A DNA stretch of 38,886 bases, from contig JAEUPF010000094.1 of assembly GCA_016790425.1 (NCBI GenBank), forward strand, positions 1-38,886, read 5' to 3'. A program made the translations under genes and the position numbers. This DNA is from Rubrivivax sp. (GTDB lineage: Bacteria; Pseudomonadota; Gammaproteobacteria; Burkholderiales; Burkholderiaceae_C). Of the stretch, positions 12,115 through 22,963 are shown in pieces. A model generated the notes under the pieces. It saw nothing but the letters and a program-made list of their open reading frames with translations. It searched no databases and was not told the origin of the DNA. The stretch's first letter is position 1. Every line of letters starts with the position of its first letter.

Positions 12115-12651
12115 ATGGCCGTTCGCGAGATCCTGAAGATGGGCGACGCGCGCCTGCTGCGCGTGGCGCAGCCGGTGCGCGAGTTCGGCACGGCCGAGCT
12201 GCGCGCGCTGGTGGCCGACATGTTCGAGACGATGGCCGCGGCCGATGGCGCCGGGCTCGCCGCGCCGCAGATCGGCGTCGACCTGCAGCTCGTGATCTTC
12301 GGTTTCGAGCGCAACGAGCGCTACCCCGAAGCGCCGCCGGTGCCGCGGACGGTGCTCCTCAACCCGCTCGTCACGCCGCTCGGTGACGAGCTGGTCGAGG
12401 GCTGGGAAGGCTGCCTCTCGGTGCCGGGGCTGCGCGGCGTGGTGCCGCGCCACGCGCGCATCCGCTACCGCGGCTGGGACCTCGAAGGCCGGCCGATCGA
12501 GCGCGAAGCCGAGGGCTTCCATGCCCGCGTGGTGCAGCACGAATGCGACCACCTCATCGGCCGGCTGTACCCGACGCGGATGACCGACCTGACGAAGCTG
12601 GGCTTCACGAGCGTGCTCTTTCCGCAGGCGGGCGACGCGGCGGAGGATTGA
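12115..12651 (+). CDS. def: Peptide deformylase
   Basis: A 178-residue metalloenzyme that removes the formyl group from the N-terminal Met of nascent proteins. All three family motifs are present: [10 protein letters not shown] (45-54), EGCLSVP (98-104, metal ligand Cys100) and HECDH (142-146, metal ligands His142/His146, catalytic Glu143). The ATG is 13 bp after the hydratase stop. No fmt or rsmB gene follows, unlike the common def-fmt arrangement, so this may be one of two deformylases, as many Burkholderiales carry. The next gene is convergent. Confidence 0.96.
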   Translation: MAVREILKMGDARLLRVAQPVREFGTAELRALVADMFETMAAADGAGLAAPQIGVDLQLVIFGFERNERYPEAPPVPRTVLLNPLVTPLGDELVEGWEGCLSVPGLRGVVPRHARIRYRGWDLEGRPIEREAEGFHARVVQHECDHLIGRLYPTRMTDLTKLGFTSVLFPQAGDAAED

Positions 12652-12684
12652 GCGGCGGGCCCTTTGCCGGGGGGCGGTTGGACC

Positions 12685-13608
12685 TCAGCGCGCCGGCCGC
12701 TGCGACTCCAACTGCGCGATCAACGCCCGCGCCTCGTCGCCTTCCGGAATCGCCCGCCCGCTGTCGCGCCAGTGCACCGCGCTCTTGAAGCCGTGCGCCT
12801 GCGCCTGGCGGCGGAACCACAGGCCTTCGGGGTTGTGGCGGGTGATGCCGTCGAACAGCGTCGCGAACATCTGCGTCTGTTCCAGGCCCATCGTCAGCAT
12901 GGCCTGGTTGACGACCATCTTGTGCATCGCCAGGTGCGAGCGCGGCACGCCGGCGATGCGGCGGGCGAGCGCGAGGGTCGTGGCCGCGAGCTGCTCCCCG
13001 CTCGCGCTGGCGGTGGCCAGGCCCCACGCGGCAGCGGTGCGGCCGTCGATCATGTCGCCGGTGAACATCAGCTGCTTGGCGCGCATCGGTCCCACCCGGT
13101 AGGTCCACATCGCGGTGGTCGGGCAGCCCCACACGCGAACAGGCGGGTAGCCGATCTTCGCCTCGTCGGCCATCACCAGCAGGTCGCAGCACATCGCGAT
13201 GTCGCTGCCGCCGGCCAGCGCCACGCCGTGCACCATCGCGATGGTGGGCTTGCGGCAGCGCCACAGCGCCATGTAGTCCTCGGTGTAGCGCTTCATCGCC
13301 GCGTAGTCCTCGGTGGGCTCCCACGGCTGCTTCTCCTGCTGGCAGGGGTGCTCGGCGAGGCCGCCGCCGAAGTCCTGCAGGTCGTAGCCGGCACAGAACG
13401 CGCGCCCGGCGCCGGCCAGCACGATGACGTGCACGCTGTCGTCGGCCTCGGCGCGCTCGACGGCGCGCCGCAGTTCGCCCGGCAGCGCGGCGTTGATCGC
13501 GTTCAGCCGCTCGGGCCGGTTGAGGGTGATGCGCGCGATGCGCGGTTCGCCGGGCTCGGCGGCGAGGGTGAGCGTTTCGAAGTCGGCGCTGCGCGTCGGG
13601 CTGGTCAC
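12685..13608 (-). CDS. Crotonase / enoyl-CoA hydratase family protein
   Basis: A 307-residue crotonase-fold protein. The CoA/oxyanion elements are clear: GRAFCAGYDLQDF near 68-80 and HGVALAGGSD at 127-136. The two Glu residues used by classical enoyl-CoA hydratases are not conserved: the position after the AGGS turn is Asp136 and the FGQPE-type site reads IGYPP (Pro156). It may therefore be an isomerase, hydrolase or other crotonase. The start is GTG at 13608, with AGGAG at 13616-13620 (reverse strand) as ribosome site; the open frame upstream has no support. It is divergent from the FecR/DUF6600 gene and convergent with def. Confidence 0.88.
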   Translation of the reverse strand: MTSPTRSADFETLTLAAEPGEPRIARITLNRPERLNAINAALPGELRRAVERAEADDSVHVIVLAGAGRAFCAGYDLQDFGGGLAEHPCQQEKQPWEPTEDYAAMKRYTEDYMALWRCRKPTIAMVHGVALAGGSDIAMCCDLLVMADEAKIGYPPVRVWGCPTTAMWTYRVGPMRAKQLMFTGDMIDGRTAAAWGLATASASGEQLAATTLALARRIAGVPRSHLAMHKMVVNQAMLTMGLEQTQMFATLFDGITRHNPEGLWFRRQAQAHGFKSAVHWRDSGRAIPEGDEARALIAQLESQRPAR

Positions 13609-13771
13609 TGGAAGGCTCCTACCGTTTGTGCTGGATGGCCGCACCCGGGGCGGGGCGCTCGCGCGGCGGCTACGATGCCTGGGGCCGCTTGCGCAGCAAC
13701 ATGGCTTTACAAGGGCGGCCCCTGCTTGCGCACCCGCGGCGGTCATCGATGCCCGCCGGGCAGCCGTTGCC

Positions 13772-15817
13772 ATGAACATGATGCCAGCCCGTCCCCGTCC
13801 GCCTGCCACCGCCCGGCCACCGATCGACGTTGCGTTCGAACGGGCGCGCCGGCTTGCCGTGCACCTGACGTCGTGGCTGTTCGCCGGGGCCTGTTTGTGG
13901 GCGGTGGGCCTGGCGGCCGCACGCGCGGCCGAGGCCGGCGCCGAGGAGGCCGCCGACAAGCCGGCCGCCCCCTTCGCCGCGGCTGCAGCGCCCACGGCGG
14001 GTGGGTCTGCCGCCGAAATCGACCCACCCGGCCGCGTCGGCCGCATCGTCGACCTGCAGGGCAACGTCTCGCGCTACGACGCCGAAGAAGGCCGCTGGGA
14101 CGATGCCGAACGCAACCGGCCGCTGACCACCGGCGACCGCATCTCCACCGCCGGCGGCGCGCGGGTGGACCTGCGCATCGGCTCCACCGTGCTGCGCCTG
14201 GGCGCCGGCACCGAGATCGAGGTGCTGCGGCTGGACGACGAGCGCATGGCCTTCCAGCTGCACAGCGGCACGGTGGCCGTGCGCGTGCGCACGCGCGACG
14301 CCGCCGCTGAGCTGGAGGTGGTGACGCGCGAGGCGCGCCTGCTGCCGCTGCGCGCCGGCCACTACCGCATCGACCGCGTCAACGACAACACCACCTACGC
14401 CGGCAGCTGGCGCGGCGACCTGCGCGTGGACGATGCACGCCGCCTCACCGCCGGCACCGGGCAGCGGCTGGAGCTGTTCCGCGACACGCGCACGGGCGAA
14501 CTGCGCCATGTCTGGCGCGGCATCGGCAGCGACGACGCCTTCGCGCGCTGGGCGCTGGCCGAAGACGACCGCGACGAGCGTCTGGCGTCTTCCGGTCATG
14601 TCTCGCCCGAGATGACCGGCGCCGAGGATCTCGACCGCTGGGGCCAGTGGGAGCGCCACCCCGACTACGGTGCGATCTGGTATCCAACCACGGTGGTGAC
14701 CGGCTGGGCGCCCTACCGCTATGGCCGCTGGGTGTGGGTGCGGCCGTGGGGCTGGACCTGGGTCGACGAGGCACCCTGGGGCTTCGCGCCGTTCCATTAC
14801 GGGCGCTGGGTGCACTGGCGCGGCCGCTGGTGCTGGGCGCCGGGCGGCTACGTGCAGCGGCCGGTGTACGCGCCGGCGTTGGTGGCGTGGGTCGGCGGGC
14901 CCGGCTTCGGCGTCTCGATCAACGTCGGCGGGCCCACCGTCGGCTGGGTGCCGCTGGCGCCGCGCGAGCGCTACGTGCCCTACTACCGCGCCACGCCGGT
15001 GTACATCGACCGCGTGAACATCCACCCGCGCTTCGCGCCGCCGGGGCGGCCGGGCGGGCACCCGCAGCAGCCGCTGCCCACCGGGCCGATCGCCTACGGC
15101 AACCAGGGCGTGCCCGGCGGCGTGACCGTGGTGCCGCGCGACGCCCTCGTGCGCCGCGAGCCGGTGGGCCGTGCGGTGGTGAACCTGCCGCCCGAGAGCC
15201 ACCGCGGCCCGGTGACCGTGGTGGCGCCGCCGGCGCATGTGCCGCGCTTCGGTGGTGGCGGCAATGAACCGCCGCGCGTGATCGCAACGCCGCCGCGCTC
15301 GGGCGGCAATGGCGAGCCGCCGCCGCGGCGCGACGCGCCGCCGCCGGCGACCGTGACGCCGCCGCCGCGCAACGACGGCACGGTGACGGTGCCCGATCGG
15401 CGCGATCGTCGCGATGGCCGTGATCCGCGCGATGGCCGTGATCCGCGCGATGGCCGTGATGGTCGCGACCGCCGCACGACGGACCCGCGCAGCGGCCAGC
15501 CGCCGGTGCAGACGATCCAGCCTGCAGCACCCGTGCGGCCGGCCCAGCCCGCCCCCTCGGCGCAACCGGCGCAACCCACGCCACCGGCGCAGCGAACGCC
15601 CGCCGCGCCGGCCCAAGGCAGCGCGCCCGCGCCGCACCCGCCGCACCCCCCGCGCGTGGCGCCGGCGACACCGCCACCCGCCGCAGCGGCGCCGCCGGCC
15701 GCCACGGCGCCGCGCCAGGTGCCACCGGCGCGCGCGCCCGAAGGCCGCGGCGGCAACAACAACGACGAAGGGCGTCGGGCGCCGCCGCGCGAGCGCGATC
15801 GCGAAGCGGTGCGCTGA
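13772..15817 (+). CDS. Exported FecR-domain protein with DUF6600 and Pro-rich tail
   Basis: About 681 residues. A hydrophobic N-terminal segment (LTSWLFAGACLWAVGLAAARA) looks like a signal peptide. A FecR-like sensing domain follows (GRIVDLQGNVSRYD ... GDRISTAGGARVDLRIGSTVLRLG). Next come Trp/Tyr-rich repeats such as WAPYRYGRWVWVRPWGW and WGFAPFHYGRWVHW, the DUF6600 pattern, and finally about 230 residues rich in Pro, Arg and Ala with an 18-bp tandem repeat. No FecI sigma factor or TonB receptor is nearby, so this is not a normal FecR. The start is not certain: ATGs at 13772, 13778 and 13781 are all in frame. Probably an envelope protein of unknown role. Confidence 0.85.
   Translation: MNMMPARPRPPATARPPIDVAFERARRLAVHLTSWLFAGACLWAVGLAAARAAEAGAEEAADKPAAPFAAAAAPTAGGSAAEIDPPGRVGRIVDLQGNVSRYDAEEGRWDDAERNRPLTTGDRISTAGGARVDLRIGSTVLRLGAGTEIEVLRLDDERMAFQLHSGTVAVRVRTRDAAAELEVVTREARLLPLRAGHYRIDRVNDNTTYAGSWRGDLRVDDARRLTAGTGQRLELFRDTRTGELRHVWRGIGSDDAFARWALAEDDRDERLASSGHVSPEMTGAEDLDRWGQWERHPDYGAIWYPTTVVTGWAPYRYGRWVWVRPWGWTWVDEAPWGFAPFHYGRWVHWRGRWCWAPGGYVQRPVYAPALVAWVGGPGFGVSINVGGPTVGWVPLAPRERYVPYYRATPVYIDRVNIHPRFAPPGRPGGHPQQPLPTGPIAYGNQGVPGGVTVVPRDALVRREPVGRAVVNLPPESHRGPVTVVAPPAHVPRFGGGGNEPPRVIATPPRSGGNGEPPPRRDAPPPATVTPPPRNDGTVTVPDRRDRRDGRDPRDGRDPRDGRDGRDRRTTDPRSGQPPVQTIQPAAPVRPAQPAPSAQPAQPTPPAQRTPAAPAQGSAPAPHPPHPPRVAPATPPPAAAAPPAATAPRQVPPARAPEGRGGNNNDEGRRAPPRERDREAVR
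15398..15470. repeat. 18-bp tandem repeat encoding Arg-Asp-Gly-Arg-Asp-Pro
   Basis: An 18-bp unit (CGCGATGGCCGTGATCCG) occurs twice exactly at 15410-15445, with a third partial copy to about 15460 and degenerate Arg-Asp codons on each side. It lies in the tail region of the FecR/DUF6600 gene. Confidence 0.85.
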
Positions 15818-15850
15818 AAAGGGCCGGGCCGCGCCGCGGCCGGCCGGCCC
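15817..15850 (-). terminator. Intrinsic terminator candidate for tesA
   Basis: GGGCCGG at 15821-15827 pairs exactly with CCGGCCC at 15844-15850, with further GC pairing possible inside. Read on the minus strand, the hairpin follows 3 bp after the tesA stop and is followed by TTTT (15820-15817). It also lies directly after the stop of the convergent plus-strand gene and may stop both. Confidence 0.6.
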
Positions 15851-15853
15851 GCC

Positions 15854-16516
15854 CTAGCGCAGCAACGGCTTCAACACCGGCCACACGTTGCCGAGGATGC
15901 GCGGGTGCGCCTCGGCCTTGGGGTGGATGCGATCGGGCTGGAACATCGCCTCGGCATCCGCCGCGTCGGCGACGCCGGCGAGGATGAACGGCACCAGCGC
16001 CGTGCCTTCGGCCCTGGCCACCTTCGCGAACAGGGCCATGAACTGCTCGCCGTAGCTGCGGCCGTAGTTCGGCGGCACGGCCATGCCGGACACCAGCACG
16101 CGCGCGCCGGCGGCCTTGCTCTGGCGCGCCATCTCGGTGAGGTTGGCCTCGGTCATCGCCAGCGGCAGACCGCGCAGCGCGTCGTTGCCGCCGAGTTCCA
16201 GCACCACCACCTGCGGCTTGTGCTGGCGCAGCAGCGCCGGCAGGCGCGAGCGGCCGCCCGATGTGGTGTCGCCGCTGATGCTGGCGTTCACCACCTTGTA
16301 GCCGCTGCGTTCTGCGGCCAGGCGCCGTTCGAGCAAGGCCACCCAGCCCTGGCCGCGCGCCAGGCCGTACTCGGCCGAGAGGCTGTCGCCCACGACGACG
16401 ATGGTCTTGGCGGCGGCACTACCGGCTGCCGCGCTCGCCGGGCCCGAGGCGTTGCCCGATGACCCCTGGGCATGGGCGGCCGTGCCGCTGCCGAGCCAGG
16501 CCGACAGCGCCACCAC
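15854..16516 (-). CDS. tesA: Lysophospholipase / acyl-CoA thioesterase TesA (GDSL arylesterase)
   Basis: A secreted SGNH/GDSL hydrolase cleaving acyl esters and thioesters. Motifs: VVVGDSLSAEYGL with Ser45, VVNASISGDTTSGG with the block-II Gly, ELGGNDALRG with the block-III Asn, and PDRIHP with Asp195 and His198. The match to E. coli TesA is strong along its length. The start is a problem: between 16516 and the divergent gene there is no in-frame ATG, GTG or TTG. GTG at 16516 (or 16513) gives an export-type N-terminus ending AHA-Q but without basic residues; the codons just upstream encode RRRWLLRAAVAHCS, a better n-region. Divergent from the YbbA-type ATPase, a known pairing. Confidence 0.88.
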   Translation of the reverse strand: MVALSAWLGSGTAAHAQGSSGNASGPASAAAGSAAAKTIVVVGDSLSAEYGLARGQGWVALLERRLAAERSGYKVVNASISGDTTSGGRSRLPALLRQHKPQVVVLELGGNDALRGLPLAMTEANLTEMARQSKAAGARVLVSGMAVPPNYGRSYGEQFMALFAKVARAEGTALVPFILAGVADAADAEAMFQPDRIHPKAEAHPRILGNVWPVLKPLLR

Positions 16517-16646
16517 GCTACAGTGCGCGACCGCCGCGCGCAGCAGCCACCGCCGCCGGGCCTGCGCGCCACCGCCGTGAAGGGCGCGCGCCGCCCCGGG
16601 CCTTTCCGGCGCTGCCGCGCAATCTTGCGCCGCAGAAGAACAAGCG

Positions 16647-17384
16647 ATGTCCGAAGCCGAACGCGTCGAATCCGCCGAACCCGTCGAACCCGTCGAACCC
16701 ATCATTGCCGTGCGCGCGCTCACCAAGCAGGTGGCCGACGCCACCGGAACGCTGACGATTCTCCACGAGATCGATTTCACCCTCGCCCCGCGCGAGAGCG
16801 TGGCCATCGTGGGCGCCTCGGGCTCGGGCAAGAGCACGCTGCTGTCGATCATCGCCGGCCTCGACGTGCCCACCCGCGGCACCGTGCGGCTCGCCGGCGC
16901 CGACCTGTTCGCCCTCGACGAGGACGCGCGCGCCGAACTGCGCGCGCGCAACGTCGGCTTCGTCTTCCAGAGCTTCCAGCTGCTGGGCAACCTGACGGCG
17001 CTGGAGAACGTCATGCTGCCGCTCGAGCTGATGGGGCGGCGCGACGCCCGCGACAGCGCCACCGAGATGCTGACGCGCGTCGGCCTGGCCGAGCGGCTGG
17101 CGCACTACCCGAAGGTGCTCTCCGGCGGCGAACAGCAGCGCGTGGCGCTGGCGCGCGCGTTCGTCGTGCACCCGCAGGTGCTGCTGGCCGACGAACCCAC
17201 CGGCAGCCTCGACTTCGCCACCGGCGAGCGCGTGATGGAGCTGATGTTCGCGATGAACCGCGAACTGGGCACGACGCTGGTGCTGGTGACGCACGACCGG
17301 GCGATCGCGACGCGCTGCGAGCGGCAGTTGCGCATCGAGGCCGGGCGCATCGCGGGGGACACGGCGCGCGATTTCGCCGGCTGA
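16647..17384 (+). CDS. ABC transporter ATP-binding protein, YbbA-like
   Basis: A 245-residue ABC ATPase of the LolD/MacB/YbbA type. Walker A GASGSGKST is at 56-64, the Q-loop is in FVFQSFQLLGNLTALEN, the signature is LSGGEQQR, and Walker B is VLLADEPTGSLD, followed by the switch His in LVTHD. The N-terminus contains a Val-Glu-Pro repeat. In E. coli ybbA is followed by the large permease ybbP and is divergent from tesA; here the tesA neighbour is kept, but the next gene is a convergent hydrolase and no permease is present in the window. The membrane partner must be elsewhere, or the subunit is an orphan. Confidence 0.9.
   Translation: MSEAERVESAEPVEPVEPIIAVRALTKQVADATGTLTILHEIDFTLAPRESVAIVGASGSGKSTLLSIIAGLDVPTRGTVRLAGADLFALDEDARAELRARNVGFVFQSFQLLGNLTALENVMLPLELMGRRDARDSATEMLTRVGLAERLAHYPKVLSGGEQQRVALARAFVVHPQVLLADEPTGSLDFATGERVMELMFAMNRELGTTLVLVTHDRAIATRCERQLRIEAGRIAGDTARDFAG
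16663..16701. repeat. 9-bp repeat in the N-terminal codons of the YbbA-like gene
   Basis: The unit GTCGAACCC recurs about four times, with the first copies diverged, encoding Val-Glu-Ser/Ala/Pro units before the nucleotide-binding domain. Confidence 0.75.
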
Positions 17385-17385
17385 T

Positions 17386-17436
17386 CCGCAGCCCTGCGCG
17401 CCGGGCTGCGCGCCGGGCTGCGCGACGGGGCTGCGG
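17386..17436. terminator. Inverted repeat enclosing three 12-bp direct repeats
   Basis: CCGCAGCCC (17386-17394) and GGGCTGCGG (17428-17436) form an exact 9-bp inverted repeat. Between them lie three tandem 12-bp units (CTGCGCGCCGGG twice, then CTGCGCGACGGG; 17394-17429). Alternative shorter stems can form with each GGGCTGC. There is no T-tract on either strand. It fills the gap between two convergent genes and may act as a bidirectional, non-canonical terminator or a 3'-end stabiliser. Confidence 0.5.
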
Positions 17437-17440
17437 CCCG

Positions 17441-18397
17441 CTACGGCGCGAGGCCGAGGAACGCCCGCACCGGCTTGACGGTACGCGCCGCGTCTTCCTC
17501 CTGCGGCACATGCCCCAGGTCGTCGAAGATGACGAGCCGGCTGCCGGCGATCGAGCGGGCGAACTGCTCGCCCACCGCCAGCGGGATCAGGCGGTCGCGC
17601 CGGCCCCAGATGACGAGTGTCGGTGCGCGCACCGAGGCGATGCGCTCGGCGCCGTCGCCCGGGTGCCAGTCGCGCAGGCCCTCCATCAGCGCGCGCCGGT
17701 TGCCTTCGCGCAGCGCCAGCTCGAAGTAGCGGTCGATGAGCTCGGGCGTCACGCGCTGCGGGTCGCCGTAGCACAGCGTCACGCCTTCGGCCACCACCGA
17801 GCGCGGCAGCACCGATTCGAACAGCCGGTTCACGACCGGCACGCGCGCCAGCCGCCAGCCGAGCGGCAATTCGGGCGGCACGAAGGCGGGGCCGGCGGCG
17901 TCGACGAGGACGAGCTGGTGCACGCGCTCGGGCGCCAGCACCGCCACGCGCCAGGCGGCATCGCCGCCGAGCGAGTTGCCGGCGATGACGAAGCGGCCGA
18001 GCTGGAGCTTGTCGGCCAGGTCGAGCACGAAGCGCGCGTAGTTGTCGCCGCGGTAGGCCTGCCCCGCATAGCGCCCGGCGAAGGGCCCGGTAAGGCCGAA
18101 CCCCGGCAGGTCGAAGCTGATGACGCGGCGCTCGCGCTTCAGCGCAGCGACCCAGCCTTCCCAGGTGTGCAGACTCGCCGACGTGCCGTGCAGCAGCAGC
18201 ACGGGCAGCGGGTCGCTGCGCGGCCCGACGTCGCGCACGTGCACGATCTGGCCCTGCACGTCGATGAAGTCCGAAGGCGGCGGCGCCCAGCGCGCCACCA
18301 GCGAATCGACCGTGCGGTCGGGCGCGCGCGACATCGCCAGCGCGATCGCCGTCAGCACCATCAGCACGCCCAGCGCGCGCAGGAACCACCACAACAT
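17441..18397 (-). CDS. Membrane-anchored alpha/beta hydrolase
   Basis: A 318-residue alpha/beta hydrolase with an N-terminal membrane segment (residues 2-22, LWWFLRALGVLMVLTAIALAM) that is probably a signal anchor. Motifs: HGTSASLHTW oxyanion loop (70-79), nucleophile elbow GNSLGG with Ser142, an Asp in GRRDRLIP, and His in DLGHVPQEED near the end. It resembles the broad esterase/lipase group and DhaA-like epoxide hydrolase relatives, but with a Ser nucleophile. It is divergent from dnaE and convergent with the YbbA-like gene, so it is probably transcribed alone. Substrate unknown. Confidence 0.9.
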   Translation of the reverse strand: MLWWFLRALGVLMVLTAIALAMSRAPDRTVDSLVARWAPPPSDFIDVQGQIVHVRDVGPRSDPLPVLLLHGTSASLHTWEGWVAALKRERRVISFDLPGFGLTGPFAGRYAGQAYRGDNYARFVLDLADKLQLGRFVIAGNSLGGDAAWRVAVLAPERVHQLVLVDAAGPAFVPPELPLGWRLARVPVVNRLFESVLPRSVVAEGVTLCYGDPQRVTPELIDRYFELALREGNRRALMEGLRDWHPGDGAERIASVRAPTLVIWGRRDRLIPLAVGEQFARSIAGSRLVIFDDLGHVPQEEDAARTVKPVRAFLGLAP

Positions 18398-18439
18398 GGC
18401 GCGCGATTGTCCGGCAAAGATGAGGCGGAATCGGCTGCC

Positions 18440-18445
18440 TAGAAT
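18440..18445 (+). promoter_or_regulatory. Candidate -10 box giving a leaderless dnaE transcript
   Basis: TAGAAT matches the sigma-70 -10 consensus at five of six bases and ends 6 nt before the dnaE ATG at 18452, so a start site at normal distance would fall on or next to that A. No Shine-Dalgarno-like sequence precedes the ATG. I see no good -35 at 16-18 bp spacing, so this is tentative. Confidence 0.4.
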
Positions 18446-18451
18446 GACCGC

Positions 18452-22252
<3,801 letters not shown>

Positions 22253-22264
22253 AACGGCGGCGCG

Positions 22265-22280
22265 GCGGCGACCTCGCCGC
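22265..22280 (+). terminator. Weak hairpin after dnaE
   Basis: GCGGCG (22265-22270) pairs with CGCCGC (22275-22280) around a 4-nt loop, 12 bp after the dnaE stop. There is no U-tract, so termination is doubtful. Confidence 0.3.
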
Positions 22281-22329
22281 GGCATCATCGGCCGTTGTCC
22301 GCTCGTCCCTCCCGATCCACACCGTTGCG

Positions 22330-22830
22330 ATGAATCCCTCGTACCGCCTTCGCCTGGCCCGGCTTCCCCGCCTTCGCAGCCTCCTGGCCGCCGGCCTGCT
22401 CGGGCCTTGCGTGCTCCCGGCCTTCGCGCTGGAGATCTCCCTGCCGCCGCCGCCACCCATCGTGCTGCCCGGCCTGCCCGGGCGGGTCGACGTGAGCCGG
22501 CTGCCGATGCCGCAGGTGGTGCTGCCCAACCCGGTGCTCATCGCGCCGCCGCCGATGCCGCCGGCGCCGCGCCCGGGCGTCGGGGTGGCGCCGCCGCCAC
22601 GGCCGCAGCCGGTGTACATGTGGGTGCCGCCGGGGCACCGCAAGAACTGGGCGAAGTACTGCCACAAGTACCAGGCCTGCGGCCACCCGGTCTACTTCGT
22701 TCGCGACGACTGGTACGACCGCCATGTGCACAAGGGCGCCCGGCACCGCGACGACGACGACCATGACCGCGGCCGCGGCCACGGCGAAGGGCACGGCAAC
22801 TCCGGCAAGGGCAAGGGCAAGGGCGGCTGA
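22330..22830 (+). CDS. Small secreted Pro/His/Gly-rich protein of unknown function
   Basis: A 166-residue protein I do not recognise by name. An N-terminal signal peptide (basic RLRLARLPRLR, then LLAAGLLGPCVLPAFA) should be cleaved near residue 33. The mature part opens with a Pro-rich stretch (SLPPPPPIVLPGLPG and similar), then a compact segment VPPGHRKNWAKYCHKYQACG with two Cys, followed by HPVYFVRDDWYDRHV, and ends in a charged tail of Asp, His, Gly and Lys. The middle segment, VPPGHxxxWxxxCxxYxxCGxPVYFV, looks like a conserved module of betaproteobacterial secreted proteins, but I cannot assign a function. It lies 77 bp after dnaE on the same strand. Confidence 0.75.
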   Translation: MNPSYRLRLARLPRLRSLLAAGLLGPCVLPAFALEISLPPPPPIVLPGLPGRVDVSRLPMPQVVLPNPVLIAPPPMPPAPRPGVGVAPPPRPQPVYMWVPPGHRKNWAKYCHKYQACGHPVYFVRDDWYDRHVHKGARHRDDDDHDRGRGHGEGHGNSGKGKGKGG

Positions 22831-22950
22831 GGCCGTTCGCGGCTGCGGGCGCACCGCGCTCGTCCATCGCTGCCCGGCGCGGCCACAGTTGTCGCGGCGC
22901 GTGGGTCGAGCTCGGCGTGCGCCAAGGCACGGCCGGGCGCGTTGCCAAGC

Positions 22951-22956
22951 CAAAAT
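22951..22956 (+). promoter_or_regulatory. Candidate -10 box just before the patatin gene
   Basis: CAAAAT (four of six to the -10 consensus) ends 7 nt before the ATG at 22964. The spacing is the same as at dnaE and would give a leaderless mRNA from 22964; it overlaps the alternative ATG at 22955. No Shine-Dalgarno is visible for either ATG. Confidence 0.3.
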
Positions 22957-22963
22957 GCAGCCC

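Noticed and set aside
12652-12684. Terminator between def and the crotonase gene
   Set aside because: Only a 4-bp GC stem with a long loop and no T-tract.
13671-13676. TACGAT as a -10 box for the FecR/DUF6600 gene
   Set aside because: Only a moderate match, no -35 at proper spacing, and about 95 nt from the chosen start. Not strong enough to list as a feature.
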